From Phycisphaeraceae bacterium (lineage in GTDB: Bacteria > Planctomycetota > Phycisphaerae > Phycisphaerales > UBA1924), in NCBI GenBank assembly GCA_026126305.1, contig JAHCJI010000003.1:173106-237105 (forward strand): a DNA stretch of 64,000 nt, read 5' to 3'. Shown in pieces: positions 18,352-28,314 of this stretch. A model generated the notes under the pieces. It was not told the DNA's origin. It was given only the letters and a program-made list of their open reading frames with translations, and made no database searches. Within the stretch, counting starts at the first letter, position 1; each line of letters begins with the position of its first letter. A program made the translations under genes and the position numbers.

Positions 18352-18627
18352 TCAGTTGCCAGCCAGCGCCTTTGCCTTGAGTTTGGCGTTGAGTCGGCTC
18401 TTGCGCCGGGCGGCCTGATTGGGGTGGATGACGCCCTTGGCGGCGGTGCGGTCGAGCACCTTCTGGGCGTTGATGAAGGCGGCCTTGGCCTCGTCGAGGC
18501 TGCCGTGCAGCAGCTTGTCATTGAAAAGCTTGATGGCCTCGCGCATCGTCTTGAGGCGCCAGCGGTTGCGGGCGCGGTGACGAAGGTTCTGACGGATGCG
18601 CTTGCGGGCCGAGACGGTGTGAGCCAT
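18352..18627 (-). CDS. rpsT: 30S ribosomal protein S20
   Basis: This 91-residue basic helical protein binds 16S rRNA. It starts MAHTVSARKRIRQNLRHRAR, the typical S20 N-terminus, and shows the VIHPNQAARRKSRLN helix of the C-terminal part. The ATG at 18627 is chosen over an upstream in-frame start because all S20 proteins begin here and an AGGAGAGG lies upstream. It is monocistronic with its own terminator. Confidence 0.97.
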   Translation of the reverse strand: MAHTVSARKRIRQNLRHRARNRWRLKTMREAIKLFNDKLLHGSLDEAKAAFINAQKVLDRTAAKGVIHPNQAARRKSRLNAKLKAKALAGN

Positions 18628-18913
18628 GTGCGATCCAATCCTCTCCTGGAGTGCCAATGTCGCGGGCCGGGTCGCTTGTCCCCCCACCGGGGGAGCGATT
18701 GGCCGACCGCACCATCGATTGTGATGCAGCCCGGGCATTTGGGGCATGGCCGATGTCGGCCCAACCGCAAAGGCGCTCGTGGCAGAGGGATTATGACGCT
18801 TTGGCCCCCTCGATCAAGCCCAGGGCGGGGGGAAATCATGCCCCAGGCCAGTCCGGCGGTCGTCGGTCGATTGCCCAGCGTTGGGGGTGGTGGCTATCAT
18901 CGCCCCACAACTT

Positions 18914-18987
18914 GCGGGCGTAGCTCAACTGGATAGAGCACCTGACTACGGATCAGGAGGTTTGGGGTTCGAATCCCTACGCCCGTG
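18914..18987 (+). tRNA. tRNA-Arg (anticodon ACG)
   Basis: The cloverleaf folds fully. The acceptor GCGGGCG pairs with CGCCCGT (first pair G-T). The D arm is GCTC...GAGC and the anticodon stem CCTGA/TCAGG surrounds the loop CTACGGA. The T loop is TTCGAAT. CCA is not encoded. A34 would be read as inosine and decode CGN codons. Confidence 0.97.
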
Positions 18988-18992
18988 TTCTG

Positions 18993-19016
18993 AAACGCCC
19001 CGGACGGGGCGTTTTT
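18993..19016 (+). terminator. terminator after tRNA-Arg
   Basis: AAACGCCCCG-GA-CGGGGCGTTTTT is a ten-base stem with a T-run, six bases after the tRNA. Confidence 0.9.
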
Positions 19017-19085
19017 CATTGGCTGATGTCGGGGCTGGCTTTCGATGGCTGGCTTTCGGATTGTTCTCGGGCCGAAGAATGGGCC

Positions 19086-21782
19086 ATGACGAACCAATCA
19101 GACTGCTCCCTTGACCGAGATCAGCAACTCATACTGGGTGTTTTTACACAATCTTGTGAGCGTGTTGGGATAGGCCAGGAACTGGCACTCGGCGATTCGA
19201 TGGCGGCTCGGTGCGGATCGGAAGCCCGTGAGGCGGACCTGGATGCGGTTGCGGATCAGATCGCGGGACTGGGGTTGCAGACGCTGGCGGACCTGGTGCG
19301 AATCGGTGCGGCTCGGTTTCACCTGTTGAACAAAGCCGAGCAGTTGAACATCGTTCGTGTGAACCGGGAACGCGAGATCTCGGCTGGTGCTGGGTCTGGG
19401 CGTCCTGAATCGATCGAACAGGCGATGGGGATTTTGGCCGGGCGCGGGCTGGACGCTTCGGGTGTTTCGCGGCTGCTTGGTCGCCTTGAGATTGGCCCGA
19501 CGCTCACGGCACACCCGACCGAGGCTCGGCGTCGGACGGTGCTGGACAAGCAGGCCGATGCTGCTTCGAGCATCGTTCGCTTGGCCCGGGCAGACCTGAC
19601 GCCTCGTGAGCGTCTGGAGACTCTTGGTCGTTTGGAGCGTGTGATCTCGCTGTTGCTGACGACCGATGACGTTCGCGTGCAGCGCCTGGACGTGCCCGCG
19701 GAAGTTCGCAACGGGTTGTACTTCCTTCGGGCGACGATCTGGAAGGCGGTGCCGAGGCTGGTGCGCGACGTTGCATGGGCGGCCCGTCGGACATTTGGCC
19801 AGGAGCAAGAGGCGATCGTTGCCAACGATCTGCCCGGGTTGCTGCGGTATCGCAGCTGGATCGGCGGGGATCGTGATGGCAATCCGAACGTGACGGCGGA
19901 AGTGACCCGGAAGGCGTTGGCGTTGATGCGCGAGACGGCTCGGGCATTGTGGGACGCGGAGCTCACCCGGCTGTACGACGCTTTATCGGTTTCGAGCGAG
20001 CGTGTGACTCTGGGCCCGGAATTGTCGCGCTCGATCGGCATCGACGCGATCTGGACCGATCGTGGGCCGGATGCGGTGCTGCGAAAGGACGAGCCACTGC
20101 GGATGAAGATCGGTCAGATGCGCCGGAAGTTGGCCGACAAGCCCGACTACAACTCGAAGGCCTTGCTCGACGACCTCCTGGTGTTGCGCCGGGCGTTGCA
20201 GGCGACGCGGTTGCCCGGGCTTTGTCGCGTGGCCGAGGAGGGTCTGCTCGCCGACGCGATCGCCCGGGCGCGTGCGTTTGGATTGCACCTTGCGACGCTG
20301 GACATCCGTCAGCATTCGGGCGTGCATGCGCGAGCGGTCGCCGAGTTGCTCGAACGTGCGGGCGTCGAAGCGGATTATCTCTCGCTGGATGAGTCCGGAC
20401 GATTGGCGGTCTTGCGGCAAGAGTTGGCCTCGCCGCGGCCTCTTGTGCGTGATGATGCCTTGCTGAGTGAACCGACGACGGAACTGATGGCGACGCTGCG
20501 AGTGGTGAAAGAAGCGGTGTCACACGAGCCCGACAGCGTCCGCTGCTGGGTGATTTCGATGACCAGCCACCTCTCGGACATGCTGGCGGTGCTCCTTTTG
20601 ATGCATGAGGTGGGATTGAAGATCGAGGTGGTTCCTCTGTTCGAGACGGTGGACGATCTTGCCCTTGCGCCGGCACTCATGGACGAAGCGCTGGGCGACC
20701 CGACGTTTCGGGCGCACGTCCGCGACACAAGCGGTGGGCAAGACCAGCAGGAGGTAATGCTGGGGTATAGCGACTCCAACAAAGACGGCGGATTCCTGAT
20801 GGCCAATGTTGCCTTGCACGCGGCCCAAAGGCGCATCGCCGAGGTCTTCGAAAAGCACGGCGTCGGGTTGCGTTACTTCCATGGACGCGGGGGGACGATC
20901 GGCCGTGGTGGGGGCCGAGCGGGGCGGGCGATCCTGGCGGCACCGGCCTTGGCACGCAGCGGGCGGCTTCGCTTCACCGAACAGGGCGAGGTGATCACGT
21001 TCCGCTACGCGCTGCCCGACATGGCGCGGCGGCACCTGGAGCAGATCGTACACGCGGCCTTGCTGGCCGAGGCCATGCGAGCAGACGCGGATCATGCCGC
21101 CGAGCTTGAGCCGCTGCTGCTGGGTTTGGCGTCGGATGCTCGGCGGGTGTATCGAGCCCTGATCGATGATGCGGGTTTCTGGCCCTGGTTTGTGTCGGCC
21201 AGCCCGGTGGAACACATCGGCGGGCTGCCGATCGCTTCACGCCCGGTTTCGCGAGCGACGGGCAGCGCCCTGGTGTTCGAGACGTTGCGAGCGATTCCCT
21301 GGGTCTTTTCATGGGTGCAGATGCGGGCGCTGGTGCCCGGCTGGTTCGGGCTCGGCAGTGCATTCGAGCGGGCCGAGCCCTCGCACCTGGCCGCGTTGCA
21401 GGAAGCGGCCAGGGGCGGCTTCCTTGCAACAGTGGTCCAGAACGCGGCGCAGGAACTGGCCCGAGCGCGACTGCCGATCTTCCGCCGCTACGGGCTGTCG
21501 GTGCCAGATGGCGAGCGGATCCTGGGAATCGTCGAGGCTGAGTACGGCCGAACAAAGCGGGCGATCGAGCTGCTCACGGGTCGGGACGATCTGATGTCGC
21601 ACGCGCCGGTGGTTGGGCGGTCGATCCACGAGCGCAATCCCTGGACGGACGTGCTGAACCTGGTACAGATCGAATTGCTCAAGCGTCATCGCGCCGCGGA
21701 AGCAAAAGAACGCGAGCACCTGCTGCCCGTGCTGCACGCGAGCATCAACGCGCTCGCGGCTGCGATGCAGTCGACGGGCTAA
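19086..21782 (+). CDS. ppc: phosphoenolpyruvate carboxylase
   Basis: This 898-residue enzyme makes oxaloacetate from PEP and bicarbonate to refill the TCA cycle. Family motifs appear in order: LTAHPTEARRRT with the catalytic His, SWIGGDRDGNPNVT, LATLDIRQHSGVHA, VMLGYSDSNKDGGFL, FHGRGGTIGRGGG with the catalytic Arg, RFTEQGEVITFRYA and PWVFSWVQMRALVPGWFG. The C-terminus SINALAAAMQSTG keeps the terminal AAxxNTG-like signature with Ser for Asn. The ATG at 19086 was chosen; 19026 is an alternative. No N-terminal phosphorylation motif of plant type is present. Confidence 0.97.
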   Translation: MTNQSDCSLDRDQQLILGVFTQSCERVGIGQELALGDSMAARCGSEAREADLDAVADQIAGLGLQTLADLVRIGAARFHLLNKAEQLNIVRVNREREISAGAGSGRPESIEQAMGILAGRGLDASGVSRLLGRLEIGPTLTAHPTEARRRTVLDKQADAASSIVRLARADLTPRERLETLGRLERVISLLLTTDDVRVQRLDVPAEVRNGLYFLRATIWKAVPRLVRDVAWAARRTFGQEQEAIVANDLPGLLRYRSWIGGDRDGNPNVTAEVTRKALALMRETARALWDAELTRLYDALSVSSERVTLGPELSRSIGIDAIWTDRGPDAVLRKDEPLRMKIGQMRRKLADKPDYNSKALLDDLLVLRRALQATRLPGLCRVAEEGLLADAIARARAFGLHLATLDIRQHSGVHARAVAELLERAGVEADYLSLDESGRLAVLRQELASPRPLVRDDALLSEPTTELMATLRVVKEAVSHEPDSVRCWVISMTSHLSDMLAVLLLMHEVGLKIEVVPLFETVDDLALAPALMDEALGDPTFRAHVRDTSGGQDQQEVMLGYSDSNKDGGFLMANVALHAAQRRIAEVFEKHGVGLRYFHGRGGTIGRGGGRAGRAILAAPALARSGRLRFTEQGEVITFRYALPDMARRHLEQIVHAALLAEAMRADADHAAELEPLLLGLASDARRVYRALIDDAGFWPWFVSASPVEHIGGLPIASRPVSRATGSALVFETLRAIPWVFSWVQMRALVPGWFGLGSAFERAEPSHLAALQEAARGGFLATVVQNAAQELARARLPIFRRYGLSVPDGERILGIVEAEYGRTKRAIELLTGRDDLMSHAPVVGRSIHERNPWTDVLNLVQIELLKRHRAAEAKEREHLLPVLHASINALAAAMQSTG

Positions 21783-21794
21783 CGTCGCGGGCGT

Positions 21795-22274
21795 TCAGTG
21801 CGGCGCAGACTTCAACCGTGCCAGGACCTCAACCTCGACGGGGGCACCCAGCGGAAGGGAAGAACATCCCACCGCCGCGCGGGCGTGTCGGCCAGCCTCG
21901 CCGAAGACCTGTTGGAAGAGCTCGCTGGCCCCATTGCCGACCTTGGGATGGTCGGTGAAGGTGGAGTCGCAGGCGACGAACACGCCCAGGCGGACGATGC
22001 CCGCGATGTTGTCCAGGCCGCCGGCGTAGTAGTCGAGCGCGGCCAGGGCGTTGATGGCGCAGATCCTCGCGAGGCTCTGGGCCTGTTCCAGGCTGACCTC
22101 GACGCCCACCAGGCCGCTCTGGGGCAGCTTGCGATCGACGAATGGCAGCTGGCCGCTGACGTAGGCGAGGGTGCCATCGATACGGACGGGGATGTACGCG
22201 GCGACGGCGGGTGGGTGTTGGGGGAGCTCGACGCCCAGGTCGGCCAGTGTTTGGATAATGGATGGAATTGCCAT
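21795..22274 (-). CDS. Rid-family (YjgF/YER057c-like) protein
   Basis: This 159-residue protein belongs to the longer YjgF subgroup, with YVSGQLPFVD, INALAALDYYAGGLDNI, KVGNGASELFQQVFGEAGRHARAA and SLPLGAPVEVEVLA. RidA proteins hydrolyse reactive enamine/imine intermediates. This subgroup keeps the trimer fold, but the RidA catalytic Arg is not at the usual place (GAPVEVEV in place of PRxxVEIE), so deaminase activity is doubtful. The ATG at 22274 opens the conserved region. It is convergent with ppc. Confidence 0.88.
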   Translation of the reverse strand: MAIPSIIQTLADLGVELPQHPPAVAAYIPVRIDGTLAYVSGQLPFVDRKLPQSGLVGVEVSLEQAQSLARICAINALAALDYYAGGLDNIAGIVRLGVFVACDSTFTDHPKVGNGASELFQQVFGEAGRHARAAVGCSSLPLGAPVEVEVLARLKSAPH

Positions 22275-22357
22275 GTGTCGCCTGTTTTGTATGGTTTATG
22301 AATGGGTATGCACGCGAAGAATCTTTGCTCCGAAGGCCGAGAACGCAACCAATGCCC

Positions 22358-22385
22358 TTGACATGCGAAGCGTATCCAGTATTCT
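22358..22385 (+). promoter_or_regulatory. predicted promoter of the prepilin-like gene
   Basis: TTGACA (22358-22363), 16 bases, then TATTCT (22380-22385). It is the best consensus match in the 443-base gap 22275-22717 and implies a leader of about 325 bases. Confidence 0.5.
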
Positions 22386-22717
22386 GTAGACGCCACGCGT
22401 GGCGGGAAGGAAGCACAAGCGGGTATTCGCAACACCGTTCTGATGGGACGACATCGCTCGCCCGACATCATCAGCCCCCGCTTGAGGTCACCTTCCGACA
22501 ATTCGACGGCCGCCCCGGCTTGTGCCGCTGGCGGCCTGCCCCGCCCGGGCATCATCTGATAAATGATGCTCCTGGGAAGCCGAGCAAGGGATCGGGCGGG
22601 TGTGGAAGGTGTTCTCGGCACCGCTTGGCCCACACGGTACATGTGCTGTGGGCCGCTGATGATGATGGGCGTGGTCGGTCTGAACGCCGACACGCCCGAC
22701 GATTGGAGCAACGTTCC
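22386..22717 (+). other. structured leader of the prepilin-like gene
   Basis: No gene is seen, but three inverted repeats occur: GCCACGCGTGGC near 22391, GCATCAT/ATGATGC at 22549-22569, and GGCCCACA/TGTGGGCC at 22627-22654. The last two have loops of 7 and 12 bases. A long folded leader may regulate the abundant pilin-type product. It matches no riboswitch class that can be recognised by eye. Confidence 0.4.
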
Positions 22718-23740
<1,023 letters not shown>

Positions 23741-23866
23741 TGCGAAACGCCTGACTCGGTCTGAGGATCGAGTTCTACTGCCTCATGTGGTTTGTCCGTG
23801 AAAGCGGGCAAACTGATTTCGTAGGTTATGACAACAGTTCATGTACACGATTTAAGGGGAACTCAA

Positions 23867-25666
23867 ATGCGCTGTATGGCACTCGTTATCGCCGTCGTTC
23901 TCCATGCTGCTTGGATTACACCTTCTTTTGCACAAGTCGTTAGAGATGTGAAAATTGTTGCAAGATCAGGCGATGAAGCACCCGGTCTGGTTGGTTCTGT
24001 CCTCGAAAACGTCCAGGATCCAGTGATTTCGAGTGATGGATTCGTTGCTTTTGCAGCGCAGACCACCATCGGATCTTCGGTAGTTACAACTGGTATCTGG
24101 CGTTTCGATGGTACGAGTTTAGAGTTGGTTGCTTACGAAGGACAACAAGCTCCTGGACTGCCTGCAACTACGATTTTTGGTGGCCTCGGAGTTCTGGACA
24201 TGCGAATCGCAAATCAAGGGGCCATTTCTTTCCAAGCGGATCTATTGGGACCATCCGATTCAGGCAGATCCCTTTGGAAGTATTCCGGGGGCGATTTGTC
24301 AGGTGTGCTTAGAGAAGGTCAGGAAGCGGGATTCATCGGATTTGGGCATCCCAACATCATTGATCAACTGTTTATTACTACGCGAACTGGATGGGCGATG
24401 AGTCGAGATGGATTCATTTCGACGCGGCTAAGTTTCAGTTGCCCAACTTGCGATCCTGGGGTTGATCCAACGGAAGCGTCTGGAGTGGCATCGCTTGTTG
24501 CGACACCTGTTAGCAAGACAACTGTACTTAGAACTGGAGATGCAAACAAAAGTCGCGCGGTAGTAGATATTAATTCGCCAGTTTACATCGCTGACGGAGG
24601 CTTTTCTGTATTCTCATTTGTCGTGAGAGATATCGAAAAAACTCCTCAAACAGTTGTTGGGTACGCATACGGTATTCCAGGCGTGTTATATGATCGTTTG
24701 TGTACCTTCGGTGAGCCACCTAGGCCTGCCGTCGGGGCAAATCCGGGTGACTTTATTTGCAGCGTGACAGGTCTGGATAACAGGATCATGCCGAACAATT
24801 CTGCTCAGATTTTCTTTCGAGCGTTTGTGTGCTTTGAGTATCCTTCTCAGTCGGCTGCGTTCAACGTGGGCTTCTGGAGGACGGCCTCAGATCCGCAACA
24901 AGACAAAGTACTTATTGCGCATGAGGGCATGGTGATTCCCACTTTGACCTCAACAGGAGTAGGTACTCTGGGAGACATCGACATGGCAACCGTAAGGATG
25001 AATGACGATGGCAAAGTAGCATTTGTTGCGAAAGGTGCTTTTGGAGAAATCATTGGAATCTACATCACCGATGACATTGACCAATTGGTGCCAGTAGCAA
25101 ATACCGGCTCTGATGCTACTGGACTTCCTTCGGGATACAGATTTAGTCTCTTTTTGAGCCAACATCTAAATTCAGATGGTCAGCTAGCTTTCTTGGCTGA
25201 GGCAACACATCCTTCTGAATTGCCAGTGAAGGGTGTTTGGGTTGCAGATCACTCTGGTGAGTTAACCTTAGTTCTATCCACACTTGACGAGTTTGATTTT
25301 GAGCCGAATCCTGCTGTTGTTGATTTGAGGACGATTTGGGACATTCACTTGAATCCAGGGCAGGGCGCTACACAGGGCATGACATCCTTGAGTGATACTG
25401 GGAAGATTGTTGTTGCTTTGGTCGGTCCGGATCCGGTATTGGGAGTATATACTGCTGTCGGCATTCTGGATTCAGTCATTTGTGCAACTTCCACCAGGGC
25501 CTGCGCTCCTGACATTAACGGAGATGGTTTCGTTGATGTTTTTGATTTTGTTGATTTTGGGAACCTGTTTAGTTCTGGGTCGCCCGAAGCAGATTTCAAT
25601 TGTGATGGAGTTGTTGATCTTGCTGATTTTCTTGCGTTTCTGAATGCATTCGACGCGGGATGTTAA
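23867..25666 (+). CDS. large secreted protein with repeated ED/APG modules and dockerin-like tail
   Basis: This 599-residue protein has signal peptide CMALVIAVVLHAAWITPSFA. Repeats of a planctomycete module (ARSGDEAPGL, YEGQQAPGLP, LREGQEAGF, each followed by a strand pair such as VISSDGFVAFAA) resemble the DUF7453 tandem repeat, probably a beta-propeller. The C-terminus has DINGDGFVDVFDFVDFGNLF and DFNCDGVVDLADFLAFLNAF, a diverged dockerin-like pair. AAGGGGA is seven bases before the ATG at 23867. Codon usage is AT-rich with many TTT/GAT/GTT codons, unlike both flanking genes, which points to recent acquisition. Confidence 0.8.
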   Translation: MRCMALVIAVVLHAAWITPSFAQVVRDVKIVARSGDEAPGLVGSVLENVQDPVISSDGFVAFAAQTTIGSSVVTTGIWRFDGTSLELVAYEGQQAPGLPATTIFGGLGVLDMRIANQGAISFQADLLGPSDSGRSLWKYSGGDLSGVLREGQEAGFIGFGHPNIIDQLFITTRTGWAMSRDGFISTRLSFSCPTCDPGVDPTEASGVASLVATPVSKTTVLRTGDANKSRAVVDINSPVYIADGGFSVFSFVVRDIEKTPQTVVGYAYGIPGVLYDRLCTFGEPPRPAVGANPGDFICSVTGLDNRIMPNNSAQIFFRAFVCFEYPSQSAAFNVGFWRTASDPQQDKVLIAHEGMVIPTLTSTGVGTLGDIDMATVRMNDDGKVAFVAKGAFGEIIGIYITDDIDQLVPVANTGSDATGLPSGYRFSLFLSQHLNSDGQLAFLAEATHPSELPVKGVWVADHSGELTLVLSTLDEFDFEPNPAVVDLRTIWDIHLNPGQGATQGMTSLSDTGKIVVALVGPDPVLGVYTAVGILDSVICATSTRACAPDINGDGFVDVFDFVDFGNLFSSGSPEADFNCDGVVDLADFLAFLNAFDAGC

Positions 25667-25797
25667 ACTCATACATTGTATCTTGTCGTGATTTTGAGCG
25701 CAAGCGCATCGTTGCGGTACAGTTCTTACTTTTCATATAAATTCTTGATCAGACACCCCCGCTTTGGGCTGATTTCGGCCCATCCAGACTTGAACTG

Positions 25798-25829
25798 ACC
25801 GCCGCGGGTTGTTTGGCCCGCGGCGGTTT
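25798..25829 (+). terminator. strong hairpin after the AT-rich gene
   Basis: ACCGCCGCGGG and CCCGCGGCGGT form an 11-base stem around TTGTTTGG, then TTGCTTATT. It lies 130 bases after the stop at 25666 and 84 bases before the next start, so it could also be a leader hairpin for that gene. Confidence 0.7.
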
Positions 25830-25912
25830 GCTTATTGTGGAGATGGAGAATCTGGGAAGTTTGAAACTCTGCTGGCAGGGCTGGCGTACAAGATATGAAG
25901 GGGGTGCGTCCC

Positions 25913-26869
25913 ATGCGGATCCCGATTCCATGCCGTCGCGGCTTCACGCTCATTGAGTTGCTGGTGGTAATCGCGGTGATTGCCCTGCTGATCGGCATTT
26001 TGTTGCCGGCGCTGGGGCAAGCACGAGCGACGGCCCGGCAGGTGAAGGACGCGACGCAGGTCCGCGGCGTGGCGCAGGGGCTTGCGGTGTGGGCTCAGTC
26101 TCACCAGGAGATCTACCCCCGGCCGAGCATGGTCGATCGCAACGACGCGACGGTCTCGGCCAGCGAGTCCCAGTTCAAGGACAACACGGGGAACATCCTT
26201 TCGCTGATGCTCTTCAACGGGCTGGTGACGCCCGAGTTGCTGGTGAGCCCGGCGGAGGTGAGCGACCGGATCCTGGTCGACCTTGGGTATCAGGACCGTT
26301 TGCCGTCGGCGGCGTTGAACCCCAGCCGCGCGGTGTTCGACCCCGGCTTCGCGGGCGTGCCCGTGGAGCGTGGTGGCAGTGCCGGGGGCAATGTGCGTCG
26401 GCTTGGCGGGGAGATCGGGTTTACCTCGTACGCGCACAGCGCTCCCTTTGGCGACCGCGAGGCCACGTGGAAGGCCACGGGCGAGTTTGGGCAGGCCATC
26501 GTGAGCAACCGTGGGCCGATGTACGGCGGCGAGCCCGGGGATTGGTTCCTGGCTCCGGGGTTGTTCGGGCGGGAGTCCAAGACTCTGAAGGTGCATGGCT
26601 CCGCCCTCGAATGGACCGGGAATGTCGCGTACAACGACCTGCGTGTGGTGTATGAGCTACGCCCCGACCCCGATCGGCTGACGTATGTCTTTCGAGACTA
26701 CGTGCGTCCGACGATGCCGGACAATATCTTCGTGAACGAAGACGACATCCGCGCGGTTCCGGCACAGCCCGACCAGCGTGTGGGTGTTGGAAAGAACTCG
26801 TTCCTTCGCAGTTATAAGAACGTGCGTCGGGACGGCGGCGTGCTGGTGGTCGACCCGTTCTGGGATTGA
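25913..26869 (+). CDS. type II prepilin-like secreted protein, copy 2
   Basis: This 318-residue paralog of the gene at 22718 has prepilin signal PCRRGFTLIELLVVIAVIAL and LLPALGQARATARQVKDATQ. Shared landmarks further on are IYPRPSMVDRNDAT, SNRGPMYGG, SKTLKVHGSALEWTGNVAYND and MPDNIFVNEDD. The start at 25913 has AAGGGGG seven bases upstream; 25895 is a weaker in-frame option. It converges on the photolyase gene with a gap of three bases. The pair suggests two variants of one surface structure separated by the AT-rich insertion. Confidence 0.88.
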   Translation: MRIPIPCRRGFTLIELLVVIAVIALLIGILLPALGQARATARQVKDATQVRGVAQGLAVWAQSHQEIYPRPSMVDRNDATVSASESQFKDNTGNILSLMLFNGLVTPELLVSPAEVSDRILVDLGYQDRLPSAALNPSRAVFDPGFAGVPVERGGSAGGNVRRLGGEIGFTSYAHSAPFGDREATWKATGEFGQAIVSNRGPMYGGEPGDWFLAPGLFGRESKTLKVHGSALEWTGNVAYNDLRVVYELRPDPDRLTYVFRDYVRPTMPDNIFVNEDDIRAVPAQPDQRVGVGKNSFLRSYKNVRRDGGVLVVDPFWD

Positions 26870-26872
26870 AGT

Positions 26873-28303
26873 TCAGGCGTGGACCTTGAAGGCCGCCAGG
26901 GCGCGCTCTCGCGCCAAGGAGTGGTCAACCATCGGCCTGGGGTAGTCGATGGCATCGAAGAGTGAGGCGTGCCGCCATGGCTCGTGGATGATCTGGTCGT
27001 CGAGGCTTGCCAGTTCGGGGATAAAGCGTCGGATGTAGCGCCCATCTGGATCGAACTTTCGGCTCTGGGTGATGGGGTTGAAGATGCGGAAATATGGGGC
27101 GGCATCGGTGCCGGTGGCGGCCGACCACTGCCAGCCGCCGTTGTTGTTGGCCAAGTCGGCGTCGACCAGTCGCTGCATGAAGTATCGTTCCCCCCAGCGC
27201 CAATCGATGAGCAGGTCTTTGGTGAGGAACATGGCCACGGCCATGCGGACGCGGTTGTGCATCCAACCGGTGGTGATGAGTTGTCGCATGGCCGCGTCGA
27301 TGATCGGGTAGCCGGTGTTGCCAGTCTTCCATGCGTCGAAGTCGGCCCGTGCGTGGGCGTCGCTTCTCCAGGGGATGTCGTAGCGTGGGTTGAAGGGCTG
27401 GTGCTTGCAAACCCGTGGGAACGCGACGAGGATCTGCCGATAGAACTCCCGCCAGATGACCTCGCTCATCCAGTGGACGGGCCCCTTGCTGCCGGTGTCG
27501 AGGCGACCCCGGTTGGCCTCGACGGCGGCCTCGATGCACTGCCGAGGTGAGATGGCACCGACGGCCAAATACGGGCTCAAGACGCTGGTGCCGTCGATGG
27601 CCGGGAAGTCGCGTTCTTCCTTATATGCTTCGATTTTGTGCTGGATGAATGCCTGGAGGCGTGAGAGGGCGTGTGCCTGCCCGGCTCTCCAGAGGCCGGC
27701 GTGTGCGTCGTGCGGGTCGAAGTCGCCGATGCGTTCGGGGATGGGATCGGGGGTGGAGACGATCTCGGGTTGTCTTTTCGGCAGACCTCGGGCCGATGGT
27801 GCCTTGCCCGCATTGTAATATTCATACCAACGGCGTTTGTAGGGCGAGTAGACGGTGTAGGGCTTGTCCTCGCCGGTGCGCAGGGTGTCTGGCGGTACGA
27901 CGGTCTGGTCGTGGAAGGCGTGGACGGGCAACTTGGCATCGTTGAAGGCGGCGTTGACGCGATGGTCTCGGTCTTGCTCGTTGACCTCGTACTCGGAGTT
28001 ATAATACAACGCCGTGCACTGGTGCTCGCGGGCGAGTTTGAGCAGATCCTCCTCGACACCCCGGAAACGGTCTCTGGTGATCAGTTTCAGGGCGATGTTT
28101 CGATCCAGAAGGTCTTTGCTGAGTGCGGCAAGGCTGCGTTGGACGAGGCTGGCACGCGGGTCTCCCCAGTCGTGCATACGCCACTGGACTGGGCAGATTG
28201 TAAAGACCGCCAGCACACCACGGGTCGCCGCCGCGCAGGCTTCGTGCAGGGCGGTGTTGTCCCTGGTGCGCAGGTCGGCACGGAACCAGACGAGTGGGCG
28301 CAT
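26873..28303 (-). CDS. phrB: deoxyribodipyrimidine photolyase, CPD class I type
   Basis: This 476-residue DNA repair enzyme uses blue light and reduced FAD to split cyclobutane pyrimidine dimers. The N-terminal alpha/beta antenna domain begins PLVWFRADLRTRDNTAL. The FAD domain has TSVLSPYLAVGAISPRQC, SEVIWREFYRQIL, YPIIDAAMRQLITTGWMHNR.RM, FLTKDLLIDWRWGE and NNNGGWQWSAATGTDAAPYFRIFNP, all diagnostic of class I photolyases. The tryptophans for electron transfer are present. The ATG at 28303 follows AAGGA. It lies 11 bases downstream of the 6-4-type gene and is surely in one operon with it. Confidence 0.96.
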   Translation of the reverse strand: MRPLVWFRADLRTRDNTALHEACAAATRGVLAVFTICPVQWRMHDWGDPRASLVQRSLAALSKDLLDRNIALKLITRDRFRGVEEDLLKLAREHQCTALYYNSEYEVNEQDRDHRVNAAFNDAKLPVHAFHDQTVVPPDTLRTGEDKPYTVYSPYKRRWYEYYNAGKAPSARGLPKRQPEIVSTPDPIPERIGDFDPHDAHAGLWRAGQAHALSRLQAFIQHKIEAYKEERDFPAIDGTSVLSPYLAVGAISPRQCIEAAVEANRGRLDTGSKGPVHWMSEVIWREFYRQILVAFPRVCKHQPFNPRYDIPWRSDAHARADFDAWKTGNTGYPIIDAAMRQLITTGWMHNRVRMAVAMFLTKDLLIDWRWGERYFMQRLVDADLANNNGGWQWSAATGTDAAPYFRIFNPITQSRKFDPDGRYIRRFIPELASLDDQIIHEPWRHASLFDAIDYPRPMVDHSLARERALAAFKVHA

Positions 28304-28314
28304 GGAAGAAATCC

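Noticed and set aside
18914..19016. Integration site (att) at the tRNA-Arg gene
   Set aside because: No integrase gene and no repeat of the tRNA 3' end were seen nearby; ppc and rpsT flank it.
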